From Lyophyllum atratum (Eukaryota > Basidiomycota > Agaricomycetes > Agaricales > Lyophyllaceae): a DNA stretch of 64,000 bases. A model generated the notes under the pieces. The model had not been told where the DNA came from. It was given only the letters and a program-made list of their open reading frames with translations, and did not search any database. Position numbers and translations under genes: made by a program. The DNA lies in NCBI GenBank assembly GCA_014905825.1, contig JACGCN010000013.1, positions 124,001-188,000 on the forward strand. Reading direction: 5' to 3'. Shown piece by piece: positions 12,101 to 24,096 of this stretch. The number at the start of each line of letters is the position of its first letter. Position 1 is the stretch's first letter.

Positions 12101-12662
12101 GAGCTTGGGGGACGCGGGGAGGGGTAGGGAGTGCGTGGGCGAGGAGAAGGCGGAGGAGAGGGAGAGGGAGGAGTTGGAGTTGGAGGGGTGGTGGTGCTGT
12201 GCGAGGTGTTGGTGGAGGAGGGTGAGGGAGTCGCGGTTGGTCTGGAGGGTCTGGGAGGGCTTGGGTTTATGTGCTTTCGAGGCTTTTATCAGGCGTGTTA
12301 CTCTGTAATTAAGTTTTGTTAGTTAAGAGAGAGAGTGGGGGGCAAGGGAGGACGGACAGGATTTCACGATCGCGGATGATATTGGCGACGTCGTCTTCGA
12401 GTGTCTTAATATGCTTAAGATGGTCTCTACACTCGTCGACGGCACCGGCGTACCGTCCCAGCGCCTCGTCTGCCGCAGCGAGAGAAGTGGCCACGGCGAG
12501 GATGGCATGGGAGACAGGCGGGGGCGAGGCGGAGGCGTAGGCGGAGAAGGCGGAGAGGGAGGCGTGGGAGTTGTCGAGGAGGGCGTGGAGGTGTTTTGCG
12601 TAGTCTTTTTCGTGGCTCAGTAGGTTGGCCAGCAAGCGGGAGTCGGCGGGTCGGTGCACCAT
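9165..12662 (-). CDS. I-BAR/Ivy1-like protein with long Ser/Pro/Gly-rich tail
   Basis: The ATG at 12662 opens MVHRPADSRLLANLLSHEKD. Exon 1 runs to a GTCCGT...ACAG intron at about 12316-12355. Exon 2 continues the helical region and a short exon reads DTNVYANGEAIANG. A large exon from about 11.65 kb ends at the stop at 9165. The first ~220 residues are heptad-rich with no strong hydrophobic segment, like membrane-bending BAR/IMD domains; Ivy1-type phospholipid-binding proteins are my best guess. The tail of more than 700 residues is low-complexity Ser/Pro/Gly/Arg with acidic patches and VVMVENPRFAG. The 5' boundary of the large exon is ambiguous: two frames both look protein-like around 11.4-11.65 kb. 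The opposite strand is polypyrimidine-rich, which produces many long antisense shadow frames. Confidence 0.55.
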
Positions 12663-13740
12663 CGACAGACAACCACGTTTAGTTCAATTCAGAAGACGGA
12701 GCCTTTTCATGAGGTGTTTTGTGACTTGATCGGAGATGTCACGCAACGTCATCAAATCATTCAGGACGTCATCGTGATGGGTTCTATTCGCCTCGCAAGC
12801 GAGCATCCATCCCCCGGCCATGAGCTCGTTCCCGTGAAGTCCGTGTCTCCGTCTTCGTCAGCCTCACGATCTGCTGCACTCTGGTTTGGAAATACATAGG
12901 ACTCCGGGAACTGGATCGACCTTGCACGCACTGTAACAGGCAGCAGCCGCGGTACCCAGTGGAATCAGCTACGAATCACGATCCCTCTTTCAGATAACGC
13001 CTGTAGCCAGACAGGTCCAAGTGGTTTTCAACAAAGTAGCATCCGCCACCCCCGACTTCTTCTGCGTCACTCAATGTTAAGCACGCATCGTCACCCTCCA
13101 ATTCGCATTTTAATACATTGTTCGCGCTCTACCTCGATGCCCTTCCTGGACGCGCTGGTTGACTTACCTGTGTCTTCGATTTTTGGCACGATTTGGGAGG
13201 CTGATTATCGCAGTACTGGACAAGGAAACAAGTGCATTCTTGAATCAGGAGAGACGGACGCGCGAGATAAAAGTGTATGAAGCTCAGAACGTGGAGCTTT
13301 CGTTTCCTCTACTCTGGCACTGCCTGTGATCGAGACACCCACCAACATTCTCCGCCCTATTCCTGCGCTAGCCTGAGAGGCACTACTTCTTGGAAGCACT
13401 TCATCGGTCTCATGTGCGGCGGAGATGTCGATCACTCGCACACCGACCTTGCCGTCGGCCGGTTTAGAATTTCCCCAAGTATCTCGATGTCAATGCTGAG
13501 ATCAGCCACTACACTTCCAGAGCCTCATTCACACCACATAAGAAACATGACGACGATGGGATACACCGCCCGTTGATGAGTGTAAGTGACTGTGAAGATA
13601 AAAGAAGCCCTAGGCATACCGTCAATACATGTACCCCGATTCGACCAGAAAAACCATCACCCTCTGTGTCGTGTCTGGGATCTCTGGGCCTTTCTGAACA
13701 ACTCAGATAGGGACATGGAATGGTGTCCTTCCCTAATTGA
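12663..13740. other. no supported gene
   Basis: Divergent upstream region of the minus-strand gene. Short frames only; I see no domain or joinable exons. Confidence 0.45.
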
Positions 13741-13799
13741 TGATGAGATGCAGGTACAAAAGCATTGTGAATGAGATACGGGGCTCACCATACTTGACA

Positions 13800-14644
13800 A
13801 AAAGTCAATGTTGTGCTTGCCCCATCCATGACCACTGAAACGGCCGCACGGAACCTCGCGATCTCCAGAGGATCAGATACGTCAAATGCGCGGAGTCACG
13901 CGTCTCTGCGTCAGCCTCTTGCCCTGCATTCAGGACTTGTAGGGCACCTTTATATACGAAGTTCGCCAATACCTGAAGGATTACAATGACAGTCAGCACC
14001 CGACTTTTACTTTCCGACCCTTGAATCTCACGGATGGAGCATGCGAGCAAAGCGCTGAGACGTATCAAAACCCTCTTTTAAAGGATCCCAGCTCTTGACA
14101 TGATCACGCCCTCATTCATAACTCAGAGCTTCAAAAATTGTTGAGGTATGGTCAACGTGAATTGAATAGAGATTACGCACCAGCCACTGAGCCAGCCAAT
14201 TCGTGAGCATTGAGAGAATTATTCCCAGTTCAAAGTGGTCTCCTCGAACTTCGGCGGCGGCTGTGAGTCCAGCTCGCAGATCTACAAGATATTGTTGGAT
14301 TAAAGAAGGTGACAAGGTCCAGAACAGAAACCCTCCAATGCAAAAAATGAGCGAGCGTTACACCAAAACTAAATCGAGCCGCTCCCTGTCAAGATACCAG
14401 CTGGAGAGAATACGCAACGTCCTGTCTGCGACCAACGCACAAAGCGACTGTGAGGCAGAAGAATAACAAAAGGACCCAGCTAGTGCTCTCCCTGGTAACC
14501 AGAAATTCAGTGGATACAAGAGTTTGAGGAATGACGGCGTTGCTATACGTACCGTATACCAAGGTGAATGTTCGATGCAGCGTTACTTGCCAAGCGCTGC
14601 CAGTACTAGAGTCCGACGCGCACGTTCCTCAGGTGTCCATGCCA
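13800..14644 (-). CDS. tentative small membrane protein
   Basis: The ATG at 14644 opens MAWTPEERARRTLVLAALGK, followed by a GTAACG donor. Further exons, whose borders I could not fix, appear to encode a hydrophobic helix (SWVLLLFFCLTVALCV), the segment GGFLFWTLSPSLIQQYLVDL and ELGIILSMLTNWLAQWL near 14.2 kb, and QVLANFVYKGALQVLNAG near 13.9 kb. The pattern suggests a protein with two or three membrane helices. No family is recognised, and the 3' end is uncertain. Confidence 0.33.
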
Positions 14645-15981
14645 TGATTTAAGGAGGCTCTTTGGACACCGTACACCTCGAGAAAAGAAAAACTCGACCA
14701 GGTTTTTATCGAAAGCTAGTAAAGCCAATTCCCAATCATCAGTCACAATGGGCGTCGCTCATCCTGTTCTATGCCCACTCAAGACTTGTCCACACAGATT
14801 TCCATAAAGTCGGTGCCACATCAGAACACCGACGTCGGGGAACCAAGAGTCGTCCAGTGATGACGGCAGTCTGAGTATTAGCTACCGGGGCGCTGATACC
14901 ACTGCAGCTCAGGCTGATCGTGATGCACTGATACAGGACCAGTCCCCACGATCCACTTACGGAGGCAGAGATGATAGAACGGCCGACATCATGGACGTGG
15001 AAGCGATTGGAGTTTACGATGCGTGAGGTGACGGTCTGAGGTCTGACTCGGACTTTGAAAAATGGACATTTGCCGTAAGCGATCTAATCTGTTTCCCGAA
15101 TTCATCATCTTTGCAATTTACAGCCATTCCTACGCTTTTTTCTTGTCTCCTTGCGTGGACCATCTTGTTTATATGCTGGAAGGTGAGTATATATGAAAAC
15201 GGCGTTTGGTTGATGGCAGAGAGCGCTGAGCGTTGCTCTTGGCCTGCAGGCGGACGGTGTGGCAAAGGAATAGTTAAAAACTGAAATTAACTGGGTCCAG
15301 GATCTTCTTCATCGATGTCCATGAGTGCTGCGTCGCATGTATCGTCTATGTTCGTTCAGTAAGTCAAGAACAGAGCTATAGCGCCCAGATCTTTCACGTT
15401 GATTACGATGCTCGCTTGTTGACGCCGAGCAGACGCTCTGATGTGATCAACATATTTTCAACCCCGAGTCACACCCCCATGGTAAGTACGTCGACGTCCT
15501 AGCCTACCAAGCAACCCCACACCGAATCCACTGCCCATGGAGCTCATCCACCGGTACTTGATTACTAGCTTGAGTAACGACATTAGGCTGACATTACGAC
15601 ACTGACTCCAAGTGTTCTTCATTTCCAGCATGTTGACAGATGGCCCTTCCATACTCACATTCTCAGTTCCAGCCTCGGTTCTCACACAGATCTACAGGCT
15701 AAAGTGACCTATACCATTCACACCTCCACGTGTGTCCTACCCGGACCGCCATCCAGGAGAAAACCCCTTCGAAGATGTAGAAGGCGAAATTGAATCTTGA
15801 TGAATGACACGACAACTCGCGAAGTCACAGTGCGTACAAGATGCTCGGGAATGTACTAAGTACGGCATTATGGTCGGACTTGGCGAGTATCCTTATCTGA
15901 CGTCCGAAACGAACGGTAGCGATTATTAACTTTGGATTTATACGAGCAGGGATACGTCGATACCACTCTTCAGCGCCAGCG
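14645..15981. other. no supported gene
   Basis: Only short frames. Nothing recognisable up to the start of the carnitine acyltransferase. Confidence 0.45.
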
Positions 15982-18349
15982 ATGTTGCCAGAGATCCTAC
16001 GTCCTCAGCATCCTATCATACCGACCGCGACGCGTGTGCTGAAATCACGCCCCTCAGAGTGGAAAAGCATGGCTCCATCTGCTCCCTCCGGCACGTTGAC
16101 CTTCTCAGCAGACTTGCCAAACCTTCCAGTCGTAGACCTTCACGACACGCTCGCTCGTTTGAAGCAGACTCTGTTTCCCATCGCCTGGTCGAGCGAAGAG
16201 TACACTGCGGTCTCACAAAAGATCGAAGACTTTGCTGTCGGTCAAGGACCCCGATTACAGGAACGACTCCTGAAACATGCTACCGAGACGCGTCTTTGGC
16301 TTGAACAAGCTTGGGATGACGATGAATACCTGGGATACCGAAATTCGGTGAGTTTCAAGTCAATTTACTATCACCGTTGCTGAATCTTCCAGTAGGTCGT
16401 CATACATGACTCTTATTGTTGTACGTACGCCACCTACCTTGGAATCGGTCATAGAGTGGCTCACATGATCAAGACGGATTCGATGCACATCCCCCACATC
16501 TATCCCAGACAGCGGCAGCCCGTGCAGCTGGGCTAGCGCGTGCTGCAATGCTCTTTCGGAAGAACCTCCGAAATGGCCTTCTCAAACCGGATACCACTAA
16601 AGAAGGGCCCCTGTGTATGGATAGCTTTCGGTACACTCAATTCCCCGAACACGCTACCTTCGTCATTCGCTGACTGTTCGGCTAGCTGGATGTTTGAATG
16701 TTGTCGCGTCCCTGGCCCAGAGGGCCTCGATTGGGGGGTTTCCTACGCAAAAGATGGCGATCTCGGTGACTCGGGACATATCATCGTGTTCAGGAACAAC
16801 CGAGTGTGGAAGCTTGAGGCTGCGCAGAGAGGACGGATTCTCAGCACCATGGAATTTGAAAGGTGCGAAATGATGCCTCCTATGACGAGACGATGCAATG
16901 ATGGTTGTGCTCGCAGACAGGTCCAGTACATCTATGATCAGAGCACTCAGGACTCATACCCGGGCGTCGGCATTCTGACAGCCTCCCATCGTGACGTGTG
17001 GGCGAAGGTAGCTCGACTTCTTTTACAGCTTAGATGCACCTTGCTCTAACGCGACTCTTCGAATAGGATTGCATGACCCTGGCATCTTCCCCGCACAACG
17101 CATCCATCATATCCGCCATCGAATCCGCCGCTTTCGTCATCAACCTAGATGCATCGAAACCAACCACAGTCGTCCAACACAGCCGTGCTCTGTGGCACGG
17201 AGAGGTATCAAACGGCGTCCCAGTCGGCCTACGAAATCGCTGGGTCGACAAACCCGTCCAATTCATCGTCTTCGACAACGCCCACGCCGGCGTCATGGGC
17301 GAACACTCCCTCATGGACGGAACCATAACCACCAGACTGTGTAACGAGGTTCTAGAAATGCTACACGACCCCGCGTTCGATCACGGCGTACCAGCGGCGT
17401 CCGTGAACTGTAAACCCACCCCTCTCGACTGGGAAATTACACCCGCGATCGCCGAGGCCATTACCGCGGCCGATAAAGCTGCAGTGGAGCTCATCGAAGG
17501 CCAGGAGCTTGGGTACCTGCTAACGCCGTACGGACGAGCCGCCATCAAAAACTTCGGTGTCTCTCCCGATGCGTGGACGCAGATGATCATTCAGCTGGCC
17601 TATCGGCGGCTCCTTGGCGGAAAGAAGAGGATGGGCGGGACGTACGAGGCTGCCACGATGAGGAGGTTCTATAAAGGTCGTACGGAGGATATCCGCGTCG
17701 TCACGAGTGAATCCGACGCTTGGGCTGCTAGTATGGACGACAGTAGAGCCGGGAAGGGCAGGAGGAAGGAGCTGTTTATGGCTGCGACGAGGAAGCATGT
17801 GGAGCGTGCTAAGGACGCGGGAAGGGGCCGGGGAGTTGGCCGTCACATGTTTGGTAAGTCAACGTCCAGAGTCGACGTGTTGAATGTGTGCGTCGGTGTT
17901 TACTATAAGCATAGGGCTTGAAGCGGTTCTGAAGGAGGGTGAGGAGATTCCTGCGCTATTCAATGACCCTGTGTTCCTTAGGTCGAGCTATTGGGTGCTC
18001 AGTACATCAGCTATATTCTCGAAGCATTTTCCTGTCTACGGCTGGGGCGAGGTTCGTCATGACGTTTCTGAACCTCAAAGGCGGAGGTTTCACCCTTGTG
18101 TTCCCCAGGATATTCCTGACGGATTCAGTGTCGCGTATATGACAGGCTATGATGGTAAGTTTTGATTTTCTTTGAGGTCCCGTGTTACGGTTACCAACTT
18201 CCGATGTAGATCGCTTGCAGTTCACCGTTACATCGAGGAAGGAGATGCCCAATGCCAGGTTCTGCGAGGAGATAGCGAGGGCCGCGAGAGATCTATACGA
18301 GTTACACGAGGAGACAGCGTGTAGCGGATGGAAGTCAGCGAGGATGTAA
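15982..18349 (+). CDS. carnitine O-acyltransferase (acetyltransferase type)
   Basis: Nine exons join in frame to 641 residues: 15982-16347, 16396-16420, 16474-16630, 16686-16862, 16917-17007, 17067-17853, 17915-18051, 18109-18154 and 18210-18349. The start could instead be the ATG at 16069 (MAPSAPSGTL); the extra N-terminus might serve in targeting. Catalytic His352 lies in MGEHSLMDG. Other family landmarks are YGFDA near the N-terminus, GPLCMDSFRWMF, FYKGRTEDIR and TSESD in the carnitine-binding region, and the C-terminal TSRKE segment. The enzyme transfers acyl groups between CoA and carnitine, which lets acetyl units cross organelle membranes; compartment cannot be told here. The 25-nt exon 2 (VVIHDSYC) is unusually small. 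It lies in the spacer of the inverted duplication and is itself single-copy. Confidence 0.92.
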
Positions 18350-18682
18350 TCGCGGATTCCTTTTCACTATCTATGACGACGTTAATAAGGCGATATTAAC
18401 GATACGCAGTTCGAAATCACACGGAGAATCAAGCTGGTAATTGGGACCCGTACTGGTAGGTCCCCACCAATCCCACCAAGGCAGGCGTTGGCTCTCGATA
18501 GATCATGTGGGTTTAGAAGATCTGAAACCGATTGGTTGAGACCATCATGACCCGGGTGCGTGTGATACTGATAAGGGTAAGGCAAGGGTAGTGGCAGGGT
18601 ACGTAGCGGTCAGGTTTTTTCATAGACGGGGTTGTTGACAGTTGTCCTGGGTCGGAGTTGGGTCGGAGTGGTCCTGCCAGAC

Positions 18683-18772
18683 GTGACCTCAGTCACGCTG
18701 CAACAACGTGCTTCAGGACCAACTCAGGACATGCTCAGGACCACTCAAAGCTCTAGCCTCACGACGACTCTG
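18683..18772 (+). pseudogene. truncated 5' stub of the F-box-like gene
   Basis: Corresponds to the first roughly 35 codons of the F-box-like gene at 8078. The Met codon at residue 7 is GTG here, and small in-frame length changes are visible. The sequence then stops at the deletion junction. No F-box motif remains and no product is expected. Confidence 0.75.
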
Positions 18773-18937
18773 TTGGTATGAAAACAGTCAAGAAATAGAT
18801 GCCGGTGGTACAAATGCCCTAAGTATGGCACTAGAAACGGTCAAGGAAGGAACAACGAAGAGGAATGTCGACATCCTAGGCTGCCCTCCTCTACTTGAGA
18901 TCGACCGCTTCAAAAAGCCAAGTTTCCGTCTCTGTAA

Positions 18938-20136
18938 TTAGAAGCTAACACCACGGAATGTGGTCAACTGGGCTTTCAAATGCACTATCTGGCCAGGCGT
19001 GAAGTTGGTCATGCAAGCATCATCACTATAATCCATATAATTCTCTAGGTACCCCGTTTGTTAGAAAGGTGTGATGTTTTATGAACTGAGGGAAAAATAC
19101 CGATGGGATCGAGACCTCCACCTGGGCAACTGTCGCGTCCACGAGGGCAACCATAGGCTGGGGAATCTTCAGGCGGTGTGTCTGATACAAAATCACCAAC
19201 CATGCTGCAGCCACCTTGGAAAGTGTGGTAGAGGCCAACCCAGTGGCCGGCTTCGTGCGTCAGGGTCTATATGAGAGCATGTAAGGTCGCATAATTTTTA
19301 GACGAGTGAACGGGACATTGACTAACTCTACCCAAGTTAAAAGGGGAGCTGGTACCTCCGGGAACGGTCGAGAAAAGAATGACGACGCCATCATCTTTTG
19401 GAGCTAAGCTATAAAGGAACGGGAAGGTCGCATATCCGCGTAGACCCTGACCAGCACTCGATTTGAAGCTACAGGCAGTTTCGGGGTAAACGTGCGTCTA
19501 GCCAGGTCTAGCTATTTTGATTCCACGACTTACCCAACGCTGTAGACATTGAGGTCGGCAGAACCGCCCTGGCGAAGTGCATTTTTCATCGCTGTCTGTT
19601 GGGAACTTTCCGGACCAACGTTATTGAACCAATCAGTATTTACAGTTCGTGTAGTGCCTGCAAGCCTCCAGGTAACTCCAGTGTTGGCAAAGTCAGCGTT
19701 CATGACTGCAACTTGTTTCTCAATCTGCGAATCCCTGTTCAGGTGGTCCTTGATTAGATCCTATCACGTCAATACTTTCCACGTACGGGATGTTTCCGGT
19801 AGATAGGGTCGTGCCATTGCTAATAACATGCCAGTAAACCTGTGTGGATGAGACGTTCAGGAAAATAAGTTGATGGAGTGCGCACTTCGAACGACTTACG
19901 CTGAGTGTGGACTTGCCCGAAACGTTGCCGACGGGGACTTTCTTGGCCTGGAAGTCTTTCTCCATCCTTAAGACATCCGCGTCGCTGGGCACCGTTCCGC
20001 AGATCCTGAGATGCGAGTCAGGCTTAGCTTCGGTTGAGTCAAGTGAGGGTATCAGGACACACCTTCTAGTGTCGTTGAAGGGGGAGACGAGCGCCGCTGC
20101 GGCCCCGAGAAGCGTAAGAACGAGGGATGCAAGCAT
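18938..20136 (-). CDS. secreted M43-family metalloprotease, copy B
   Basis: Six exons (20136-19900, 19839-19787, 19734-19534, 19468-19327, 19266-19101, 19044-18938) have exactly the same lengths as copy A and give 301 residues with no stop or frameshift. The signal peptide is [19 protein letters not shown]. The zinc motif [11 protein letters not shown] and the NYMDYSDD turn are intact. Differences from copy A are mostly substitutions, for example in the loop after the zinc motif (GGCSMVGDF versus GGCKGGDS) and near the C-terminus ([10 protein letters not shown]). Introns are also similar. Both copies therefore look functional and diverged after a recent duplication. Confidence 0.9.
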
Positions 20137-20189
20137 TGTACGACTCAAATGAAGGATGAGAAGTGCATTTCAATCCTGAGGTACACCAC

Positions 20190-20197
20190 CCTTTATA
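20190..20197 (-). promoter_or_regulatory. TATA box of metalloprotease copy B
   Basis: TATAAAGG on the minus strand, 54 bp before the ATG at 20136, at the same spacing as in copy A. Confidence 0.55.
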
Positions 20198-20661
20198 CAA
20201 GATTCAGCCCGTTGAGAAGCACGATGTTAAGGCAGTGCCGTATGGGATAGGGTAGTCGATATACAAACGACAGCGCACCAGGTTGCGGATTGGTCCGCTA
20301 GGAAGGAGTACGCAACCGCGTGCAGATGCTCTAGAGCATCCAAGCTGTTCGTCAGAGGCTTCGTGTCCTAAGGAGTAGACTCGTGGCCTAGTCCGCCCAA
20401 ACGCCAGTCTGGAGCTCGAAGGCTTCCTAATTTGCACGAATACATGGCCCCCACGAGATAGAGTAGCTTTTCCGAGCCATTACTAGTTGACCTTGATGGC
20501 ACTAGGTTTTAAGTCACAGCCAGTGGGTGGTCAGGATGCATTGCACAAGACCTCCAAAGTAAGGAGGGGATATAAAGTGAAACCATGAAATTCGGGTAAT
20601 TCAATGCTTATCATCAGAGCGTGACCGTGTACTACACGCGTCACTCACGCTCGTCTTCCCT

Positions 20662-20764
20662 CGTGCATTACGCTATTTGATATGCTGTTCTTACGCTACG
20701 GTCTTCTCGTGTATCGTATGCCCAGCACGCTAACATAATATTCATGCTGTGACGATGGTTCTGG
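20662..20764 (+). repeat. dispersed repeat, copy 2
   Basis: Shares CGTGCATTACGCTATTTG, TGTATCGTATGCCCA and ATTCATGCTGTGACGATGG with the other copies. It begins about 10 bp outside the right arm of the inverted duplication. Confidence 0.75.
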
Positions 20765-20855
20765 CAGTGGATGTTTATTCGTTTTGTATTCGTTACATTT
20801 TTTCGGTCATTTCGGTGTACGTACTCCACCAGCTGATGTTTTTTCCTCTTTTGCC

Positions 20856-20989
20856 TCGTGCATCACGCTAGTTCCTATGCTTTTCTTTACGCTACAAGTC
20901 GTCTGGTCACTGGTGTATTGTATGCCCACCTTAATTTAATATTCATGCTGTGACGATGGTTCTGGATATTTAAGACGCTGCAGTGTGAT
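20856..20989 (+). repeat. dispersed repeat, copy 3
   Basis: Contains GTGTATTGTATGCCCACC and TTCATGCTGTGACGATGG, then TTTAAGACGCTGCAGTGTG, and is the plus-strand copy closest to copy 1. Confidence 0.75.
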
Positions 20990-21341
20990 AATTCCTTTCC
21001 TTTCTCTTTCGTCTTTCATCATGATGCATGCAGCACTTGCATGTTGTATTGTGTACCAGCCTCTTATGATCTCATGAAGTAGATGCGAGCTAACGCAGAA
21101 TCATGAGGGGCTGATAACATTTTTATCGAAGTGGTTTATCGAGGCTGCCTCGAGAGCGGTCAACCGTTATGGGTGCGAGGCGATCAAAAGCTTTTTCTTG
21201 GATCGTACTGCTCGCAACCAACTCTTGAGTTGGTGAGTTGAACTCACCCAAGTTGACAAATTGTACCCGCTCATCGGAAAATCCATCATTTAGTGAAGCC
21301 TTTTTACTTTGGGTAGTTTCGGTGATGTTTTGCGCCTCTTC

Positions 21342-21463
21342 CCTTGCGCATTACATGCACTTCTTACGCTACATTTTTCGCGGTATTGTATGCCCAGTCC
21401 ATCCAATTTAATATTCATGGTCGACAGCCGTGACGATGGTTCTGGATGTTTAAGACGCCGCTT
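21342..21463 (+). repeat. dispersed repeat, copy 4
   Basis: The most diverged copy: it keeps GGTATTGTATGCCCAGT, GTGACGATGGTTCTGG and TTTAAGACGCCGC, with a short insertion between ATTCATG and GTGACG. It lies about 260 bp before the SUMO start codon. Confidence 0.7.
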
Positions 21464-21724
21464 ATGTAAGCGCCCCGAGCATAGCGTGATTTGAGCTCAC
21501 ACAGGTCTTTCTTTTGCTTTTTCGTTTTCTTTGCACTTGCCGCTCCCGCTCATCGAGAAGGCCCGCCTCTCCAGCAGCAAACGGTCAAGCAATAACGCAC
21601 CCTCTTCGCTAGTGCCTTATCGCAGTCGCAGAGGACTCGGCAGCTCGAAGTACGAAAGCCAAAAACTCGAACGCACGGACCACACCCACCGCACCTACCT
21701 GTCACAGATTAGATTGGAGAAGAT

Positions 21725-22349
21725 ATGTCGGATACTGAGCAGCAGCAGCAGCCGCACGCGGAAGGTGATGAGGTGAAGACGGAGGACCCGAACGCGACTA
21801 TCAATATCAAGGTTCGTGGTGCTTGTCTCTTCGCTTGTCCTTTTCGATAGGGTCGGAGGGCGGCGGGCGTTTTCTTTTCTTGTGTTGGGGTGTGGTTTTG
21901 TGGGATCAGGATCGCTGATTCTTCTCTTTTTGCTTTGACGCCTTTTTAGGTGGTGAGCTCGACGGGCGAGGAGGTGTTTTTCAAGATCAAGCGTAGTACC
22001 AAGTTGAGCAAGTTGCAGGGGGCGTATGCGAATAAGGTGGGCAAGGACGTGGGCAGTATTCGGTGAGTCGTCGCGGTAGTTCCTTTGACCTCCTGACGTC
22101 GCTTGTGCTGATCGCTTTGGGTAGGTTCTTGTACGATGGTACTCGGATAGCCGATGAGGACACACCGACGTCCCTTGACATGGAGGATAATGGTGTGTCT
22201 TGTCTATGCTCTTGATGATGTTATGATTCTCAGCGCCTCTCAACCCCGTGTTTAGACACCATCGATGTCATGGTAGAACGTATGTGGCACTGTCTCGCTC
22301 CTGTGGACGGCCGGCTGACGTTCCTACAGAGGTTGGAGGCTCAGCATGA
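21725..22349 (+). CDS. SMT3: SUMO (ubiquitin-like modifier)
   Basis: Five exons (21725-21811, 21950-22062, 22125-22192, 22256-22279, 22330-22349) join to 103 residues. A Gln/Glu-rich flexible N-terminus of about 28 residues is followed by the ubiquitin fold: INIKVVSSTGEEVFFKIK, the SUMO hallmark FLYDGTRI, then DTPTSLDMEDNDTIDV. The C-terminus is Q-V-G-G followed by Ser-Ala, so the Gly-Gly used for conjugation would be exposed after a SUMO protease removes two residues. SUMO is attached to lysines of nuclear proteins by the E1-E2-E3 cascade. A TOPORS-like RING protein, a family linked to both ubiquitin and SUMO, lies 36 kb away, which may be coincidence. Confidence 0.95.
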
Positions 22350-22578
22350 CGCGACCAAGCCGATGCTCGTCCCTCGTCGTCTTTTCCTTCTTTGTTGTTC
22401 CTTTGTAAATAATCAAGAATGTAACCTCTATCCCACACCCTCTATTTTACTCAGTTTTCTTGTGAATCGAAATCCTCATTCGTCATCGATCGACCTATCA
22501 TGCATGCCCTACATACAGGTTGAGTCCTGATATACATGACTAACTCGATAAAGCGGTATATGAGAGTCCAAAGCATCC

Positions 22579-24096
22579 CTAATCATGGAACGTGAAGGCT
22601 ACAGGGCTCTTGAATCCGTTCTTCCCGACTGCACGAACACCCATATGCACATTATCCTTGATAAGCTGCACCGTCGCCGTGTTGGTCTGCCCCACCGGTA
22701 TGACATGGCTCCAGAACGGCTCATCCGTCGCCCGCCACACAATCTCGTACCCGCCATCCGCAGCAGGGTCCGCCGTCCACTTGAGCGTCGAGTTGTTCGT
22801 TAGCACCGCAGTGTCGAGCGCCACCCCTGTAGGCGTCCCTGGCGCCTGGGCGAGCGACCAGAGGGCGGCCCCGTTCACGCGGGCGACGCGGGCGACGAAG
22901 TCGAAGTCGACGAACTCGATGAGGTCCCCGAATTGCTTCCCGTTCTCGACGCGGATGTCCTGGTGCTGATGGTCGAAGTTCTCGTGAGGCTCGGTGAAGC
23001 GCACGGCAGGGAAGCCTTGTTTGAGGAAGGAGAGGTGGTCTCCGCCTCGGAGGTAGCGGTCGGGCCTGTATGTGATATGCACTGGTACCGGGCCGATTAT
23101 CAATAACGAGCCACCCTCGTAAAGAGTTGATCACTTACCGTTCATATCGGTCGCATGGTTCTGTGAGACCTCTGCGACGAAACGACCAAGCTGCCGTGCT
23201 GGCGCGTCGTTCTCTGCCCCAACCGAAACGCGGCTGGTAACCTGCGCCAAGGTCTCCGTTGGCGGAATACCCTGAGCAAACATACGAATATCGTTCGGTG
23301 CCTTCGTCCCATCGTCCCCCGTTGAGCTCCCAACGATATCGTTATTCAACATCCCCTGCACATCCGCCCCCGCCGCCTTCAACGTCTTCGCCAAAAAGTC
23401 CGACCCAAACAGCCCCTGCTCCTCCCCCGCCACCGCCGTAAATATGATCGTCGCAGCCGGCACATGCGTCGCAAAGATCCTAGCCAGCTCCATCGACACG
23501 GCCACGCCCGACGCATCATCGTTCGCCCCCGGCGCATCATCCACGAAGTTCAGCACATCCGACACACGCGAGTCGTAATGCCCCGACACCACATACGTCC
23601 TATTCGGGTCCTTCGCGCCCTTCAGCGTCGCCACCACATTGCTGATCACCGTCTCGTTCGGTATCCGGCTCGACGGCGCCTGCACGTAGCTCGGCACCGT
23701 CACCGTCATGCGCCCGTTCGACTGGGCGGCGTACGTGCGCATTTCGGCTGCGATCCAGTCGCGCGCGGCGCCGATCCCGCGGGTGGGGTCGGTTTGGGTG
23801 GAGAGGGTGCTGCGGGTGCCGAAGGAGACGAGCTTGGCGATGATGGCTTGGATGCGCTTGGGGTCGATCTGGGCGAGCATCTTGGTTAGCTCGGCGTCTG
23901 GGCGTTGCGGAACGAGCGCGTGGCCGGGGCCTTGGGGCCATATGTCCGCGAGGGTGCAGAGGCCAGGGGGGGCGAAGGACGGAGTAGTGAATGCTGCAGG
24001 GCGGGTCAGTCATATCTGGGTGGGGTGCGTGAACTGGAATGTACCTTGCTGGGTAAACACCAAGCAGGCGAGCAATACGTGGCGGATTTTCGGCAT
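22579..24096 (-). CDS. secreted M28-family zinc aminopeptidase
   Basis: Three exons (24096-24045, 23993-23139, 23081-22579) join in frame to 469 residues. The first 17 residues (MPKIRHVLLACLVFTQQ) are a signal peptide. Metal and catalytic landmarks of M28 peptidases are present in order: SGHYDSR (zinc His), GANDDASG (bridging Asp), GEEQGLFGS (catalytic and zinc Glu), NNDIVG (zinc Asp) and a His in ENFDHQHQD. The C-terminal ~100 residues form an extra domain resembling a fibronectin-like module (PTGVALDTAV, LKWTADP). The family removes N-terminal residues from peptides, here outside the cell, and could complement the two M43 endopeptidases. Confidence 0.9.

Larger units (their letters stand above)
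18500..20650 (-). repeat. right arm of the inverted duplication
   Basis: Reverse-complement match to 4335-6285 plus 7975-8200. The junction inside the arm, near 18765-18775, joins the F-box stub directly to the metalloprotease 3' flank, so about 1.7 kb present in the left arm is missing here. The outer end near 20650 abuts the dispersed repeats. Confidence 0.85.
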
